Made by a program: the position numbers and the translations under genes. A stretch of DNA of 56,878 bases, from contig JAMDDV010000012.1 of NCBI GenBank assembly GCA_023488455.1, positions 39,592 to 96,469 on the forward strand, read 5' to 3'. This document shows, in pieces, positions 17,503-26,152 of this stretch. This DNA comes from Actinomycetota bacterium (lineage in GTDB: Bacteria > Actinomycetota > Humimicrobiia > Hakubellales > JAMDDV01). The notes under the pieces are model-generated. The model was given only the letters and a program-made list of their open reading frames with translations. It was not told where the DNA came from and made no database searches. Position 1 is the stretch's first letter. Each line of letters opens with the position of its first letter.

Positions 17503-18264
17503 TTAGGCAACGACCAGACTTGCTCCAGTTATCAAGCTAACTATCTCATCCGGAGTTGTTAACTTCAACATCCTGTCGCCAATTCTATGTCCATGTCTCA
17601 GCACGATTATTCTATCGGCAAGATAGAACACATGCTGTAAATTATGAGTGATTACAATAACAGAGATCCCCTTTTCTTTTAACCTTTTAATTAAATCCAG
17701 GGCATGTTTCGATTCTTTTACACCAAGTGCAGCCGTCGGTTCATCCATAATCACTACTTTCTTCCCCCAACAAATTGCTTTTGCTATCGCTATGGCCTGT
17801 CTTTGACCTCCCGATAATTTATCTACCTCAGCTTTCACATTTATTACCTGGGTTCCTAAATCAGAAAGAATTTGACTTGATTTTGTATCCATTTCCTTGT
17901 TTCTTAAAACCCTCAACGCTCCCCAAAGATACTCTTTTACCATCTCCCTGCCCAGAAACAGATTATTTGGGACGTTCAGGGTATCCACTAAAGCTAAATC
18001 TTGATAAACCGTCTCAATACCAATTTCCTTCGCATCCTTTGGTGAGTTGAATTCAACCTTCTTCCCTTCAAAATATATCTCTCCGCTATCTGGTGTAAGA
18101 GCACCGGAAATTATCTTAATTAAGGTTGATTTCCCGGCACCATTATCTCCAACTAATCCTAAAATCTCATCGGGGTAAAGTTCAAAATCAACATCGACCA
18201 ATGCCTTAACGCCGCCGAAGCTCTTGGAAATAGATTTCAATTGTAATATTGGCTCTTTATCCAT
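17503..18264 (-). CDS. Sugar ABC transporter ATP-binding protein (CUT2, single domain)
   Basis: This 253-residue ATPase has Walker A GDNGAGKST, the signature LSGGQRQA, Walker B VVIMDEPTAALG and the switch histidine in VITHN. It is about half the length of RbsA/XylG, which have two nucleotide-binding domains, so it probably works as a homodimer. An AGAGGT site precedes its ATG, only two bases after the permease stop. It energises the permease and binding protein encoded just upstream. Confidence 0.93.
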   Translation of the reverse strand: MDKEPILQLKSISKSFGGVKALVDVDFELYPDEILGLVGDNGAGKSTLIKIISGALTPDSGEIYFEGKKVEFNSPKDAKEIGIETVYQDLALVDTLNVPNNLFLGREMVKEYLWGALRVLRNKEMDTKSSQILSDLGTQVINVKAEVDKLSGGQRQAIAIAKAICWGKKVVIMDEPTAALGVKESKHALDLIKRLKEKGISVIVITHNLQHVFYLADRIIVLRHGHRIGDRMLKLTTPDEIVSLITGASLVVA

Positions 18265-18266
18265 TT

Positions 18267-19313
18267 CTAAACCTCTTCCCTGGCTAACTGCCCACGCCTA
18301 AGTTGATCGAAAAACACAGCTAAGATTAGAATAATACCTCTTACTATTTCTTGATAAAATGGATTAACATCAAATATTATAAGACCATCAAGAAGCACAC
18401 CAAGTGTAATTACACCTAAAATTGTTCCAATAAGATTGCCTCTTCCTCCCGAAAGACTTGTCCCGCCAAATATCGTTGCTGCAATTACATTTAATTCAAA
18501 ACCAGCTGCTGATCTGGGCTGAGACGAATTTAACCTCGCTGCTAAAACAACTCCGGCTATGGCTGCAAGGATACCTGAAATGATAAATGCAGCGAATTTT
18601 ATCTTATTTGCATTTATTCCTGCTAAAAGCGTTGCCCTCCTGTTTCCACCAACAGCATATATATATCTTCCAAATGGAGTTTTGCTCAAAATAAAGTAAA
18701 AAACAGCATAAAGCACAAAAATGATTATTACAGGAACAGGCACAATGCTGATATAACCGGTACCCAGCCAATTTAGCCACTTAACCGCTAACTGAATCGA
18801 CTTTCCCCCTGTAATAACATAAACTAAACCTCTTAAAGCGATCATCATAGCAAGAGTTGCAATAAGTGAATTTACCTTCATTTTTAAAACTATAAAGCTA
18901 TTAATCGAACCAACTATAAAACCAACCATAAGGCCAGCTAAAAGACCAACCCACATGCTGCCTGTCAGATTAGCAAAAAATACTGCTGCAAGGCCAACAA
19001 CGGCTTGAAGCGAGCCTATGGATAGATCAATTTCTCCAGCAACTATAATTGTAGTACAACCAATTGCAGCTATTCCGATTAACGATGATTGTAACAAGAT
19101 ATTAAATAAATTTTTCGTCGTAAAGAAAACCTGTTCACCTCTGACAAAATATGAAACAACCGTAAAAGTTACCACCAAAACAATTAATGCCAGGAATAGA
19201 GCGGATTGTTGAGTTCTAAATATCCTTTTTAAAATATTTCCTTTTTCCACATAGATAGAATCTGTAACGTTATTATTCTCATCATTTACCATAAATAACA
19301 TTCCCACTTTCAT
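18267..19313 (-). CDS. Sugar ABC transporter permease (RbsC-like)
   Basis: This 348-residue membrane protein of the CUT2 (RbsC/XylH) family has about eight to ten hydrophobic helices. Typical motifs are IDLSIGSLQAVVGLAA, the family GEIDLS loop, and GGTSLSGGRGNLIGTILG near the C-terminus. A hydrophilic stretch of about 35 residues precedes the first helix. Starts at ATG 19313, 19301 or 19292 are all possible, with GGGA best placed for 19292. It forms the channel for the sugar captured by the downstream-numbered binding protein at 19393. Confidence 0.9.
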   Translation of the reverse strand: MKVGMLFMVNDENNNVTDSIYVEKGNILKRIFRTQQSALFLALIVLVVTFTVVSYFVRGEQVFFTTKNLFNILLQSSLIGIAAIGCTTIIVAGEIDLSIGSLQAVVGLAAVFFANLTGSMWVGLLAGLMVGFIVGSINSFIVLKMKVNSLIATLAMMIALRGLVYVITGGKSIQLAVKWLNWLGTGYISIVPVPVIIIFVLYAVFYFILSKTPFGRYIYAVGGNRRATLLAGINANKIKFAAFIISGILAAIAGVVLAARLNSSQPRSAAGFELNVIAATIFGGTSLSGGRGNLIGTILGVITLGVLLDGLIIFDVNPFYQEIVRGIILILAVFFDQLRRGQLAREEV

Positions 19314-19329
19314 TGATTAATCGATTAGG

Positions 19330-19347
19330 AGGCGGGCATTAGCCCGC
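19330..19347 (-). promoter_or_regulatory. Intra-operon GC stem-loop between binding protein and permease
   Basis: GGCGGGC (19330-19336) and GCCCGCC (19341-19347) form a perfect 7-bp stem with a four-base loop; a CCT/AGG extension pairs beyond a bulge. No U-run follows on the minus strand. Its place right after the binding-protein gene fits an RNase barrier or partial attenuator that keeps binding-protein mRNA in excess over permease. Confidence 0.6.
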
Positions 19348-19392
19348 CATCCTGTCTCTTAAATCACAAGACCGATAAAGGTCGCAACTTAA

Positions 19393-20493
19393 CTATTCGT
19401 TCTCATCCCACCACTTTGCTCTCTCGGGTACCGGTAATGCTTTTGCAGCATCAAAATTTAGAATTGCTGTTTCGCCTTCAATCGAATAATATTTATCAAT
19501 TTCCTCAGGTGAAACATAAACCGTTGGTGTGTATTGTATGGCTGGAACAGTCTCACCGTTCGCAAGTGCTACTGCTGCATCAACAAGCCCAACCCCAACC
19601 ATTTGTGGGAACATAGCAACGGGCAACTTATATGGATTCTTTGGATCCTTTAGTGCTTTTATTGCTGGCGGTCCCTCAAGGCCAGTAGCAGAAACCACAA
19701 AGTTTGGAGGCTCAATATTTATACCAACCGCCTTTGCTGCCTCAATTGCACCCCAAGCTGAGTCATCGTTGATTCCAAAAACGAGGTTTACCTCAGGATG
19801 AGATGTCAGAGCATCCGTTGCTACAGTCAGTGCCTGGTCTATAATTCCTCCTCCATCAACTTCCTGTACTATTTCAAATTCAGCACCTGAATCTTTAATG
19901 CCATCCTTGAATCCATCGATCCTGGCTCTACAAGCAATCTCAAATGGTAAACCAATTAAAAGGATTTTTGCTGGACCCTTAAAATTAGCTTTGACATATT
20001 CACCACTTGCCTTGCCAGCATAGTACCCTGACCAGTAGTCCTCAATTCCAACATATGTGGCAGCACCTTCCACAACAAATCCCTCCGTGACAACAGGGAT
20101 ATTTGCTGCTTTTGCTTTCTCAATTACAGTACCAATTGCCTTTGGGTCAACGGGGGTAATGACAAGAACTGAGACTCCCGTAGTTATATAATTCTCTGCA
20201 GCTGAAATGTTGACATTTTGATCCAGGTTAGAGTCCGCTACATCAAGGCTTTCCACTCCTAATTTCTCTGCTTCTGCCTTCATGCCTGCGATGATATTCT
20301 GATACCATTGATGAGACATGTAATTACATACGTAGCCAATTTTAACTCCCTTTCCTGAAAGCTCAGCTTTAGTCTCCTCTGCTGCCTCTGAAGGAGCCGC
20401 AGTCTCCCCAACAGTTGGTGCCTTACACGCTGCCAGGCTAAGAACCAGTACCATTGAAATTAGTGTAACAATAATCGATATTTTTTTTAACAA
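19393..20493 (-). CDS. Sugar-binding lipoprotein of CUT2 ABC transporter (RbsB-like)
   Basis: This 366-residue protein has a lipoprotein signal: LLKK-type basic start, a hydrophobic core, then SLAAC with C23 as the lipidation site. An Ala/Glu-rich linker precedes the mature type 1 periplasmic-binding fold (KIGYVCNYMSHQWYQ, VITPVDPKAIG). It is exported and tethered, capturing a sugar for the adjacent permease and ATPase. The start is TTG 20493, decided by GAGGAGG seven bases upstream. A second, stand-alone Shine-Dalgarno-like run lies at 20541-20554. Confidence 0.92.
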   Translation of the reverse strand: MLKKISIIVTLISMVLVLSLAACKAPTVGETAAPSEAAEETKAELSGKGVKIGYVCNYMSHQWYQNIIAGMKAEAEKLGVESLDVADSNLDQNVNISAAENYITTGVSVLVITPVDPKAIGTVIEKAKAANIPVVTEGFVVEGAATYVGIEDYWSGYYAGKASGEYVKANFKGPAKILLIGLPFEIACRARIDGFKDGIKDSGAEFEIVQEVDGGGIIDQALTVATDALTSHPEVNLVFGINDDSAWGAIEAAKAVGINIEPPNFVVSATGLEGPPAIKALKDPKNPYKLPVAMFPQMVGVGLVDAAVALANGETVPAIQYTPTVYVSPEEIDKYYSIEGETAILNFDAAKALPVPERAKWWDENE

Positions 20494-20540
20494 CTTCTTT
20501 CCTCCTCTCTTTTTTATTTCAAAAACAAATTGTTCGATAA

Positions 20541-20554
20541 GCCACCTCCTTTTT
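20541..20554 (-). other. Stand-alone Shine-Dalgarno-like leader element
   Basis: On the minus strand AAAAAGGAGGTGGC lies about 48 bases upstream of the TTG start of the binding protein, which has its own GAGGAGG site. No start codon sits at a workable distance. Such 5' polypurine elements stabilise mRNAs in Bacillus (STAB-SD). Confidence 0.45.
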
Positions 20555-20567
20555 AAACTAAGTTATG

Positions 20568-21716
20568 TTATTGATATAAACCATAAACCTTCGCATAATT
20601 AGAATATTCAAAAATATTCTCTAAGAGTGCCTCAAAAAAATGATCAGTATTACAAAGAATATATCCACCATCGGCTCCATAACCGTCAATCAATTTTTTT
20701 ACCTCATCTTGAACCTGATCCTTTGAGCCATGCTCAAAAATAGCCTGATCAAAACCCCCAATAAGACAGACCTTGCTGCCATATTTTTCTTTAATATATG
20801 CTATATCATCGCAATCTCCGCCATGTTTTGATGGAGTAAGCGTCTCTATTGCATCAATACCGGTTGAAATCATCTGTTCAAAAACGTCCATCTGCTTTCC
20901 ACAGTTGTGATAAATGACCTTTATCTGCTTTTTATGCAGAGCATCGACCATTTTGATATCTATTGGCATTATAAATTCCTCGTAAATTTGAGGTGAAACT
21001 AAGGACGTTCCGCATGGCCCACCGCCAATCTCCATAGCATCTATTTCACCATTGGGCAGCGAGTTTATAAAGATAAGTTTTCTTTCCCAGAGAAAGTTCA
21101 TGAGTTCATGCACCCATGCTGGGCGCGCATAAGTATCAAAAATTAATTGTTCAGCATCTCGGATTCCGGTTATTATATCCTGCCATGGATTTGTAACATA
21201 ACCTCGTGCAATACCATCACCATCCCTTATATATTTTGATTCAGCCTTGATGGCCTCTGTATTTGCCCTCGGGGTTGGAGCATAGTATAAAAGATCAAGC
21301 ATTTTTTCATCCCTTAACATCATTTCTCCTGGTACCATCCATACCGTACGATCACAATCAACCTCAGCAACTCGCTCAAGATCACCCTTTGGAGTTCTAA
21401 ACACCTGCTTTATTAATGTCTTATCATTCTGTTGCTTAATTACTTCTTCATATTCAACCCACTGTGGAGAAATTTCATTAACAGTTTTACCATATTCACT
21501 GCCACCATAAGTCAGAAGATCCAACATACTATTAACTTCATAGAGCTCCTGCAAAAAAACCATCGGGTCCAATCCAAAATAACTAAATGTCTCAAGCTGA
21601 TCTCTTCCGTCCAGATACTCATTCCTGAAATGCAAAGTTGGGTCAAGAATAGTTACAGGAACTCTGTCAACTTTCTCTAAACCAATTGCTTTAAGCAGTC
21701 TTTCCCTACTTCTCAA
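20568..21716 (-). CDS. UroD-family protein 2 (HNCG type, MtaA-like)
   Basis: This 382-residue UroD/MtaA-superfamily protein starts with RSRERLLKAIGLEKVDRVPV, the standard N-terminal helix of this group. It has IYHNCGKQMDVF with the H-x-C zinc-type motif, and YILCNTDHFFE supplies a later cysteine, as expected for a zinc thiol-methyltransferase site. The middle contains ETLTPSKHGGD, where other members have NPVQP or WQAVQ. It lies between isomerase 3 and the binding-protein gene in the GntR-led operon. Its substrate is unknown; methyl transfer or a lyase role on a sugar derivative are both possible. Confidence 0.75.
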   Translation of the reverse strand: MRSRERLLKAIGLEKVDRVPVTILDPTLHFRNEYLDGRDQLETFSYFGLDPMVFLQELYEVNSMLDLLTYGGSEYGKTVNEISPQWVEYEEVIKQQNDKTLIKQVFRTPKGDLERVAEVDCDRTVWMVPGEMMLRDEKMLDLLYYAPTPRANTEAIKAESKYIRDGDGIARGYVTNPWQDIITGIRDAEQLIFDTYARPAWVHELMNFLWERKLIFINSLPNGEIDAMEIGGGPCGTSLVSPQIYEEFIMPIDIKMVDALHKKQIKVIYHNCGKQMDVFEQMISTGIDAIETLTPSKHGGDCDDIAYIKEKYGSKVCLIGGFDQAIFEHGSKDQVQDEVKKLIDGYGADGGYILCNTDHFFEALLENIFEYSNYAKVYGLYQ

Positions 21717-21732
21717 TGCTTTCTCCTACTGA

Positions 21733-23079
21733 TCAATTAGTGACAGGCTCAAAGCCCATTATCTTGCAGAATTCAAGACACTCCTGCATGTAGTTTCCGT
21801 AAACTACAGCATAATGCTGACTCATCAGCTCACACACAAACTTCTCTACGGAACCATCCAGCTTGATCTTCATAATTGGATATCTGGGACAACCAATTTC
21901 GCGAAATGCCGGGGTTTGAACTACTTTCCCTGTCAGGATGTGCATCTTATAGTTCTCCCCTTTAGTTGCAATTCTGATGAATGTAACATCACCTTCTTTG
22001 TATTCATCAGATATCATCAGGCCTTTGTAGAGCGCTGTGTGCTTATCTACAACAGGTTTTTTGTTTCTTAACATACTTAATGTGGCAAAGCCGCATGCAC
22101 CAAGTACTATTCCGTCTTCAAGAATATCGTGGACATCGCCATAGGTCGTGGGCCTGCCAATACTTATATATCGAAGTATTAACTGCGATATTGAAAGTGG
22201 TATGTCACCCTCACAGGAAGCTGATAAGCTATCACCAAGCATGGATAACGGGACGCATGGGACAACCCTGTAGATCCTTGAGAGCTCATATTGACATTTT
22301 ATGGTCATCGCATCGAACATGTTCTCATCCTGAATCTTCTTTAGTGCAAGATACATCTTCATAGTCTGTACAAGATCCTCATCATTTACGCTGTCTTTAA
22401 GGCTCCATTTCTGCTTTGCTTTCTGGATCTCTGGTACTGCTTCTGCATCACTTACCCGCTGCGCATAATCAACTATCACGAACTGATCCATGTGAACAAC
22501 CTCGGGACCGATCAGCCTCCTCACCTTTAGATGATCAAAACCTCCCGTGTACATTCCCATTGAGTAATAGCCAAGTAGCCCAATGCGAGACAGGAAAAGC
22601 GACTTCTTTGCGTATGCCGCCCTTGTGAAAGTATCAAGCTGTGATATCACCTCTCGCGAACCAGGCATCCCCCAGGCGAAATGAAAGTTAAAACCGTATT
22701 CCTCAAATATCTCCCGCAAGATGCTTGCGCCGGGGATTGCACCCAATGTAATGGTCTCCCCATTGTCCTGATAGGTAGTATGACTCCAGAAGAAAAGTGG
22801 TATATGCTTGAATTCACCAAGAGTGGCAATGACATTGGGCGCCTCAACCCAGGTCAGAAGCAGGCATACTATGAAGTCAAAGTCGTTGCTCCTTATAATT
22901 GACTTCGCTTTGTCAACATCCTCAAATGAGATGACGGGATTGGTAACCTTCCATGAAATATCCAGACTATTGAGCGATTTTATTGATTCATCTAAAAAAT
23001 ATTGAACTTTTTCCCCAGGGTAATCCGGGTACCCAAATGGGACAACTATTCCTTCAGGTCTGATCCTGGGTCCAGCCAT
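21733..23079 (-). CDS. L-fucose/L-arabinose isomerase-family protein 3
   Basis: This 448-residue protein is a paralogue of the 452-residue isomerase at 16123-17481. They align throughout, for instance FFWSHTTYQDNGETITLGAIPGASI here and LLWSHMPFFHEGEKITLGAMVGASI there in shorter matching blocks, plus VPLSMLGD, SASCEGD and RPTTYGDVHD. The conserved acidic and histidine residues of those blocks are candidate metal ligands. It is placed between two UroD-family genes. Two related isomerases in one operon may form a hetero-oligomer or act on successive substrates. Confidence 0.75.
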   Translation of the reverse strand: MAGPRIRPEGIVVPFGYPDYPGEKVQYFLDESIKSLNSLDISWKVTNPVISFEDVDKAKSIIRSNDFDFIVCLLLTWVEAPNVIATLGEFKHIPLFFWSHTTYQDNGETITLGAIPGASILREIFEEYGFNFHFAWGMPGSREVISQLDTFTRAAYAKKSLFLSRIGLLGYYSMGMYTGGFDHLKVRRLIGPEVVHMDQFVIVDYAQRVSDAEAVPEIQKAKQKWSLKDSVNDEDLVQTMKMYLALKKIQDENMFDAMTIKCQYELSRIYRVVPCVPLSMLGDSLSASCEGDIPLSISQLILRYISIGRPTTYGDVHDILEDGIVLGACGFATLSMLRNKKPVVDKHTALYKGLMISDEYKEGDVTFIRIATKGENYKMHILTGKVVQTPAFREIGCPRYPIMKIKLDGSVEKFVCELMSQHYAVVYGNYMQECLEFCKIMGFEPVTN

Positions 23080-23094
23080 ATTCTCATCCTCCTA

Positions 23095-24198
23095 TCATGG
23101 GATATTGATTGGGTATTTTCCAAATTTCTCAGCAGCCTCGTACATGGCAAGAGCATTTTCTGGCGATGTCTCGGGGCCGAGCTCATTTGATGAACTCAAA
23201 ATAAACCCACCGCCTGATGCTGCAGCTTTGATGACATGTTTTACTTCTTCCTCTACATCTTTTTGGCTGCCGCGACCCAGTGTATCAATATCGATATTTC
23301 CAAAAAGGGTGAGCTTATCACCAAACTTCTTCTTGATTTGTGCAATGTCATTACCCGCGGACATCTGAACTGCCTGCCAGCCATCAAATCCGATATCGAT
23401 CAAAATATTTATCATCTCATCTGGCAAATATCCGTCACAGTGAATTATTACTGGCACATCCCTTGACTTAACAACCTCAACTATCCCCTTAATGGGCTCA
23501 TAAAAAAGCTCCCTGAACAGTTGGGGAGAGATAAATGGTCCACTGTTAAATGCAAGATCGTCCGCATATATGAGGCCGTGTATGCCGACATCAACCTGTA
23601 TAAGTGCAAGCTCTCTATAAAAATCGGCGCATTTCTCTGCCCAATATTTGACTTTTTTCTTCTCACTTCCGCACCAAACCAGAAAATCCAAAAATGGGAA
23701 AAGTTCCCAGTACGACATGAAGAAAACCCCCTGGATAAGTCCAAAGACATAGTAATCGGTCTTCTTCAGCCAGTCTTTCAGATCACCCATGTAGAAATCG
23801 CTTGGGTCGGGAAACTGATACGATTTAGCTTCATCAAGATTCTGCATGGTTGGTTTGACTATCTTTTGAGCAGCATCCGTCGGAAAACAGGTCTCCCCTC
23901 CCCATGCATCACGATACAGCGGGTAACCATGATAATCAACCTTTAAGTCGACAAGGGGAGGAGCAGCAGGCTCACAGTTAACCAGATCAAAATGAAGCAA
24001 CTCGCGTATATTCAAATTATTTTCATTCAAAGCGACCGCATAGGAACCTGAAAATTTCGAGGCGTCGCTAACATACCGCTCACCCAATAATCCCCTTTTT
24101 ATGTGCTCGGCAACTGCTGTTCCAATTTCACCCTTGGGTACCTTATCTGGCTCTTTATGCGCAAGTGCCATTTTTACCCTCGATATCTTATCCAACAT
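23095..24198 (-). CDS. UroD-family protein 3 (HCDG type)
   Basis: This 367-residue UroD-superfamily protein has a strong AGGGGGAG before its ATG. The position equivalent to the H-x-C zinc motif reads IIHCDGYLPDEM, so His and Cys are adjacent rather than spaced by one. The later FILSSSNELGPETSPENALAMY block lacks the second cysteine found in copies 1, 2 and 4. Zinc binding as in MtaA is therefore doubtful. It is the first enzyme gene after the GntR regulator. Heme-pathway UroD activity is unlikely because five copies lie in sugar operons. Confidence 0.75.
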   Translation of the reverse strand: MLDKISRVKMALAHKEPDKVPKGEIGTAVAEHIKRGLLGERYVSDASKFSGSYAVALNENNLNIRELLHFDLVNCEPAAPPLVDLKVDYHGYPLYRDAWGGETCFPTDAAQKIVKPTMQNLDEAKSYQFPDPSDFYMGDLKDWLKKTDYYVFGLIQGVFFMSYWELFPFLDFLVWCGSEKKKVKYWAEKCADFYRELALIQVDVGIHGLIYADDLAFNSGPFISPQLFRELFYEPIKGIVEVVKSRDVPVIIHCDGYLPDEMINILIDIGFDGWQAVQMSAGNDIAQIKKKFGDKLTLFGNIDIDTLGRGSQKDVEEEVKHVIKAAASGGGFILSSSNELGPETSPENALAMYEAAEKFGKYPINIP

Positions 24199-24221
24199 CT
24201 CCCCCTTTTAGGTTCAGACCC

Positions 24222-24950
24222 TCAGCTTTTCCACTTTCTCAAGATCGTAAATTCGAACTTGGTCTGATTGAAATACTCAAATCCAAAACAGATTGGCGCA
24301 TCCTTAAGGTTAATATCTATCTGCTCCATCATGATCATGCATGACCCTTTTTGAACTCCGAGCACATCGCTTAGCTCCTTGGTGGCTATAACAGGAAATA
24401 TCTTTGTGAAGGTCCACGCTATAAGCTGATTGCACCTTTCACTTAAAAAAAGACTGAGTGACTCCCCAATCTCATCAGCGCTTATATCACAATTAACTAT
24501 ATTCTTCGGAATATATTCCCTTGAGAAAACAATCGGATCGCCATCTGCAGTCCTTATGCGCTCAACAACTATTACAGGAGACCCCTCTGATACTAAAAGT
24601 TTTTCACTAATATAACTATCCGACTTATCTTCATAGACTTTTTCGTTAATCGTCCCTGGCTTCATTCCCATGGAAGCAATCATCTGAGTTATGCTGTGAT
24701 TAAATTCCAGGCTATTCCTGACTATATTTGTTGAGCGAACAAATGTGCCAACGCCATGCTCTTTTTTGACTAACCCACTTTCTTCCAGCATTTTAAGTGC
24801 ATCACGAAGCGTAGTGCGGCTTATCATGAGATCATCAGAGAGCACATGCTCCGATGGAAGTTTCTGACCTGGCTCCAATTTGCCAGCTGTTATCATTTCT
24901 GCAATATGATCTCTGACCTTAATGTAGAGTGGGTTTTCTCTTTTAATCAT
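24222..24950 (-). CDS. GntR/HutC-family transcriptional regulator 1
   Basis: This 242-residue regulator has an N-terminal winged helix (KLPSEHVLSDDLMISRTTLRDALKML, read in shorter blocks) and a C-terminal UTRA effector domain beginning near residue 95. HutC-type members bind sugar phosphates or similar metabolites and usually repress. It is the first gene of a run of eleven leftward genes reaching 12434 with small gaps. A 16-bp-arm palindrome with a TTGT-N4-ACAA core lies 10 bases upstream of its ATG, over the predicted promoter. Autoregulation of the operon is therefore very likely. Confidence 0.92.
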   Translation of the reverse strand: MIKRENPLYIKVRDHIAEMITAGKLEPGQKLPSEHVLSDDLMISRTTLRDALKMLEESGLVKKEHGVGTFVRSTNIVRNSLEFNHSITQMIASMGMKPGTINEKVYEDKSDSYISEKLLVSEGSPVIVVERIRTADGDPIVFSREYIPKNIVNCDISADEIGESLSLFLSERCNQLIAWTFTKIFPVIATKELSDVLGVQKGSCMIMMEQIDINLKDAPICFGFEYFNQTKFEFTILRKWKS

Positions 24951-24960
24951 TTTAAAAACC

Positions 24961-24996
24961 TAATATTGTATGTTGTTTAGACAACATACAATATTA
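24961..24996 (-). promoter_or_regulatory. GntR operator: perfect palindrome with 16-bp arms
   Basis: TAATATTGTATGTTGT (24961-24976) and its exact reverse complement (24981-24996) flank TTAG. The core TTGT-N4-ACAA matches known HutC-subfamily operators. The right arm overlaps the predicted -10 box, so bound repressor would block polymerase. Confidence 0.8.
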
Positions 24997-25020
24997 TAAT
25001 GAAAAAAAATATATTGTAAA
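24993..25020 (-). promoter_or_regulatory. Promoter of the GntR-led 11-gene operon
   Basis: Read on the minus strand, TTTACA (25015-25020) is followed after 16 bases by a consensus TATAAT (24993-24998). Transcription would start inside the operator palindrome and run into the regulator gene. Confidence 0.65.
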
Positions 25021-25063
25021 CAATAATTCCAACAAAAATTTTTAAGGCTTGAAAAATAACTTT

Positions 25064-26152
25064 CTACCTGATCTTTGAATAATATCCGTACTTCTCTGCA
25101 GCCCAGTAATACGCGAATATGTTGTCTATTGCTCTATTCGATGGTTGTACAGCATGCGCGGTACATAAAATAAATCCTCCGCCAGGAGCCATTGTATTTA
25201 TTCTCTCTCTGACCTCATTGATTACATCCTTCGCGCTTCCCAATGGCATTACATACTGCACATCAACTGTTCCCCAAAATGACAAATTTCTACCGTATTT
25301 CTTTTTTATTTCAGCGGGATTCATCGATAAAGGCTGAACCGGATTCAATATGTCAAGTCCAATCTCTATGAAATCGTCTATTATCGGCTCGATATATCCG
25401 TCACTGTGGAACGCAATCTTGATATTTCTGTTTCTCTTCCTCCAGTGCTCAAACATAAATGCATACCTTGGTTTCAAGAGCTTTCTCCAAAGCTCAGGGG
25501 ATATCTCCATTGAGCTCTGATTACCGACATCATCTCCAGCCCAGATCACGTCAACCCCGAGCTCTATCAGCCTGTCGCCTGCAATCAGATGGTATTCCAT
25601 AACTTTATCGAATAATACTTCTACGAAATCAGGATTATCGTAAAAGTCGTAGATCAACTCCTTCTTTCCCCTCAAATACCAGGCCGCCTCGTAAATCGTA
25701 CATGGAACTCCTCCCATAATTGCATGGGTACTGCCGTATTCATTAATTGTCCTTTTAGCAGATTTTATGATCTCCGGATCCATGGGATCAGGAGCAGTAT
25801 ACTTATCAACTTCGGATATATCTTTTATCGGATGCTCGTATATCTCACAGTAAGCACCCTTCCCATATGAAATCTCCTTCCAAATTATTCCCCATTCATC
25901 CTTATACAGGTTAGCAGCTTCAGGAATTTTGCATTCAGGTCTCTGATTTATTAAAAATCCAAGGTCTATACCTAGCTCTATTGTCAACCAATCATGGCCC
26001 AGTTCGACCTGCAACTGATAGGGTTCACTTGAGCTAATCCCAAGAATAACCTTTAACTCCTCCTCAATTTCCGGCGTAAACCAGCAGTCCTTTGGCACCC
26101 TGTCGGGCTCTTCGTGATTTAATGCCATTAAGACTCTTTCTTTAGAGTTCAT
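25064..26152 (-). CDS. UroD-family protein 4 (HSDG type)
   Basis: This 362-residue UroD-superfamily protein begins MNSKERVLMALNHEEPDRVP, nearly the same as copy 5. The zinc-motif position reads IAFHSDGYIEP, so the usual cysteine is replaced by Ser-Asp, while GGGFILCTAH keeps the later cysteine. The ILNPVQPLSMNP block is shared with copy 5. Its ATG overlaps the stop of the upstream GntR gene (ATGA). It belongs to the short leftward operon of FBA-like aldolase and GntR. Function is unknown; the changed site argues against thiol methylation. Confidence 0.75.
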   Translation of the reverse strand: MNSKERVLMALNHEEPDRVPKDCWFTPEIEEELKVILGISSSEPYQLQVELGHDWLTIELGIDLGFLINQRPECKIPEAANLYKDEWGIIWKEISYGKGAYCEIYEHPIKDISEVDKYTAPDPMDPEIIKSAKRTINEYGSTHAIMGGVPCTIYEAAWYLRGKKELIYDFYDNPDFVEVLFDKVMEYHLIAGDRLIELGVDVIWAGDDVGNQSSMEISPELWRKLLKPRYAFMFEHWRKRNRNIKIAFHSDGYIEPIIDDFIEIGLDILNPVQPLSMNPAEIKKKYGRNLSFWGTVDVQYVMPLGSAKDVINEVRERINTMAPGGGFILCTAHAVQPSNRAIDNIFAYYWAAEKYGYYSKIR

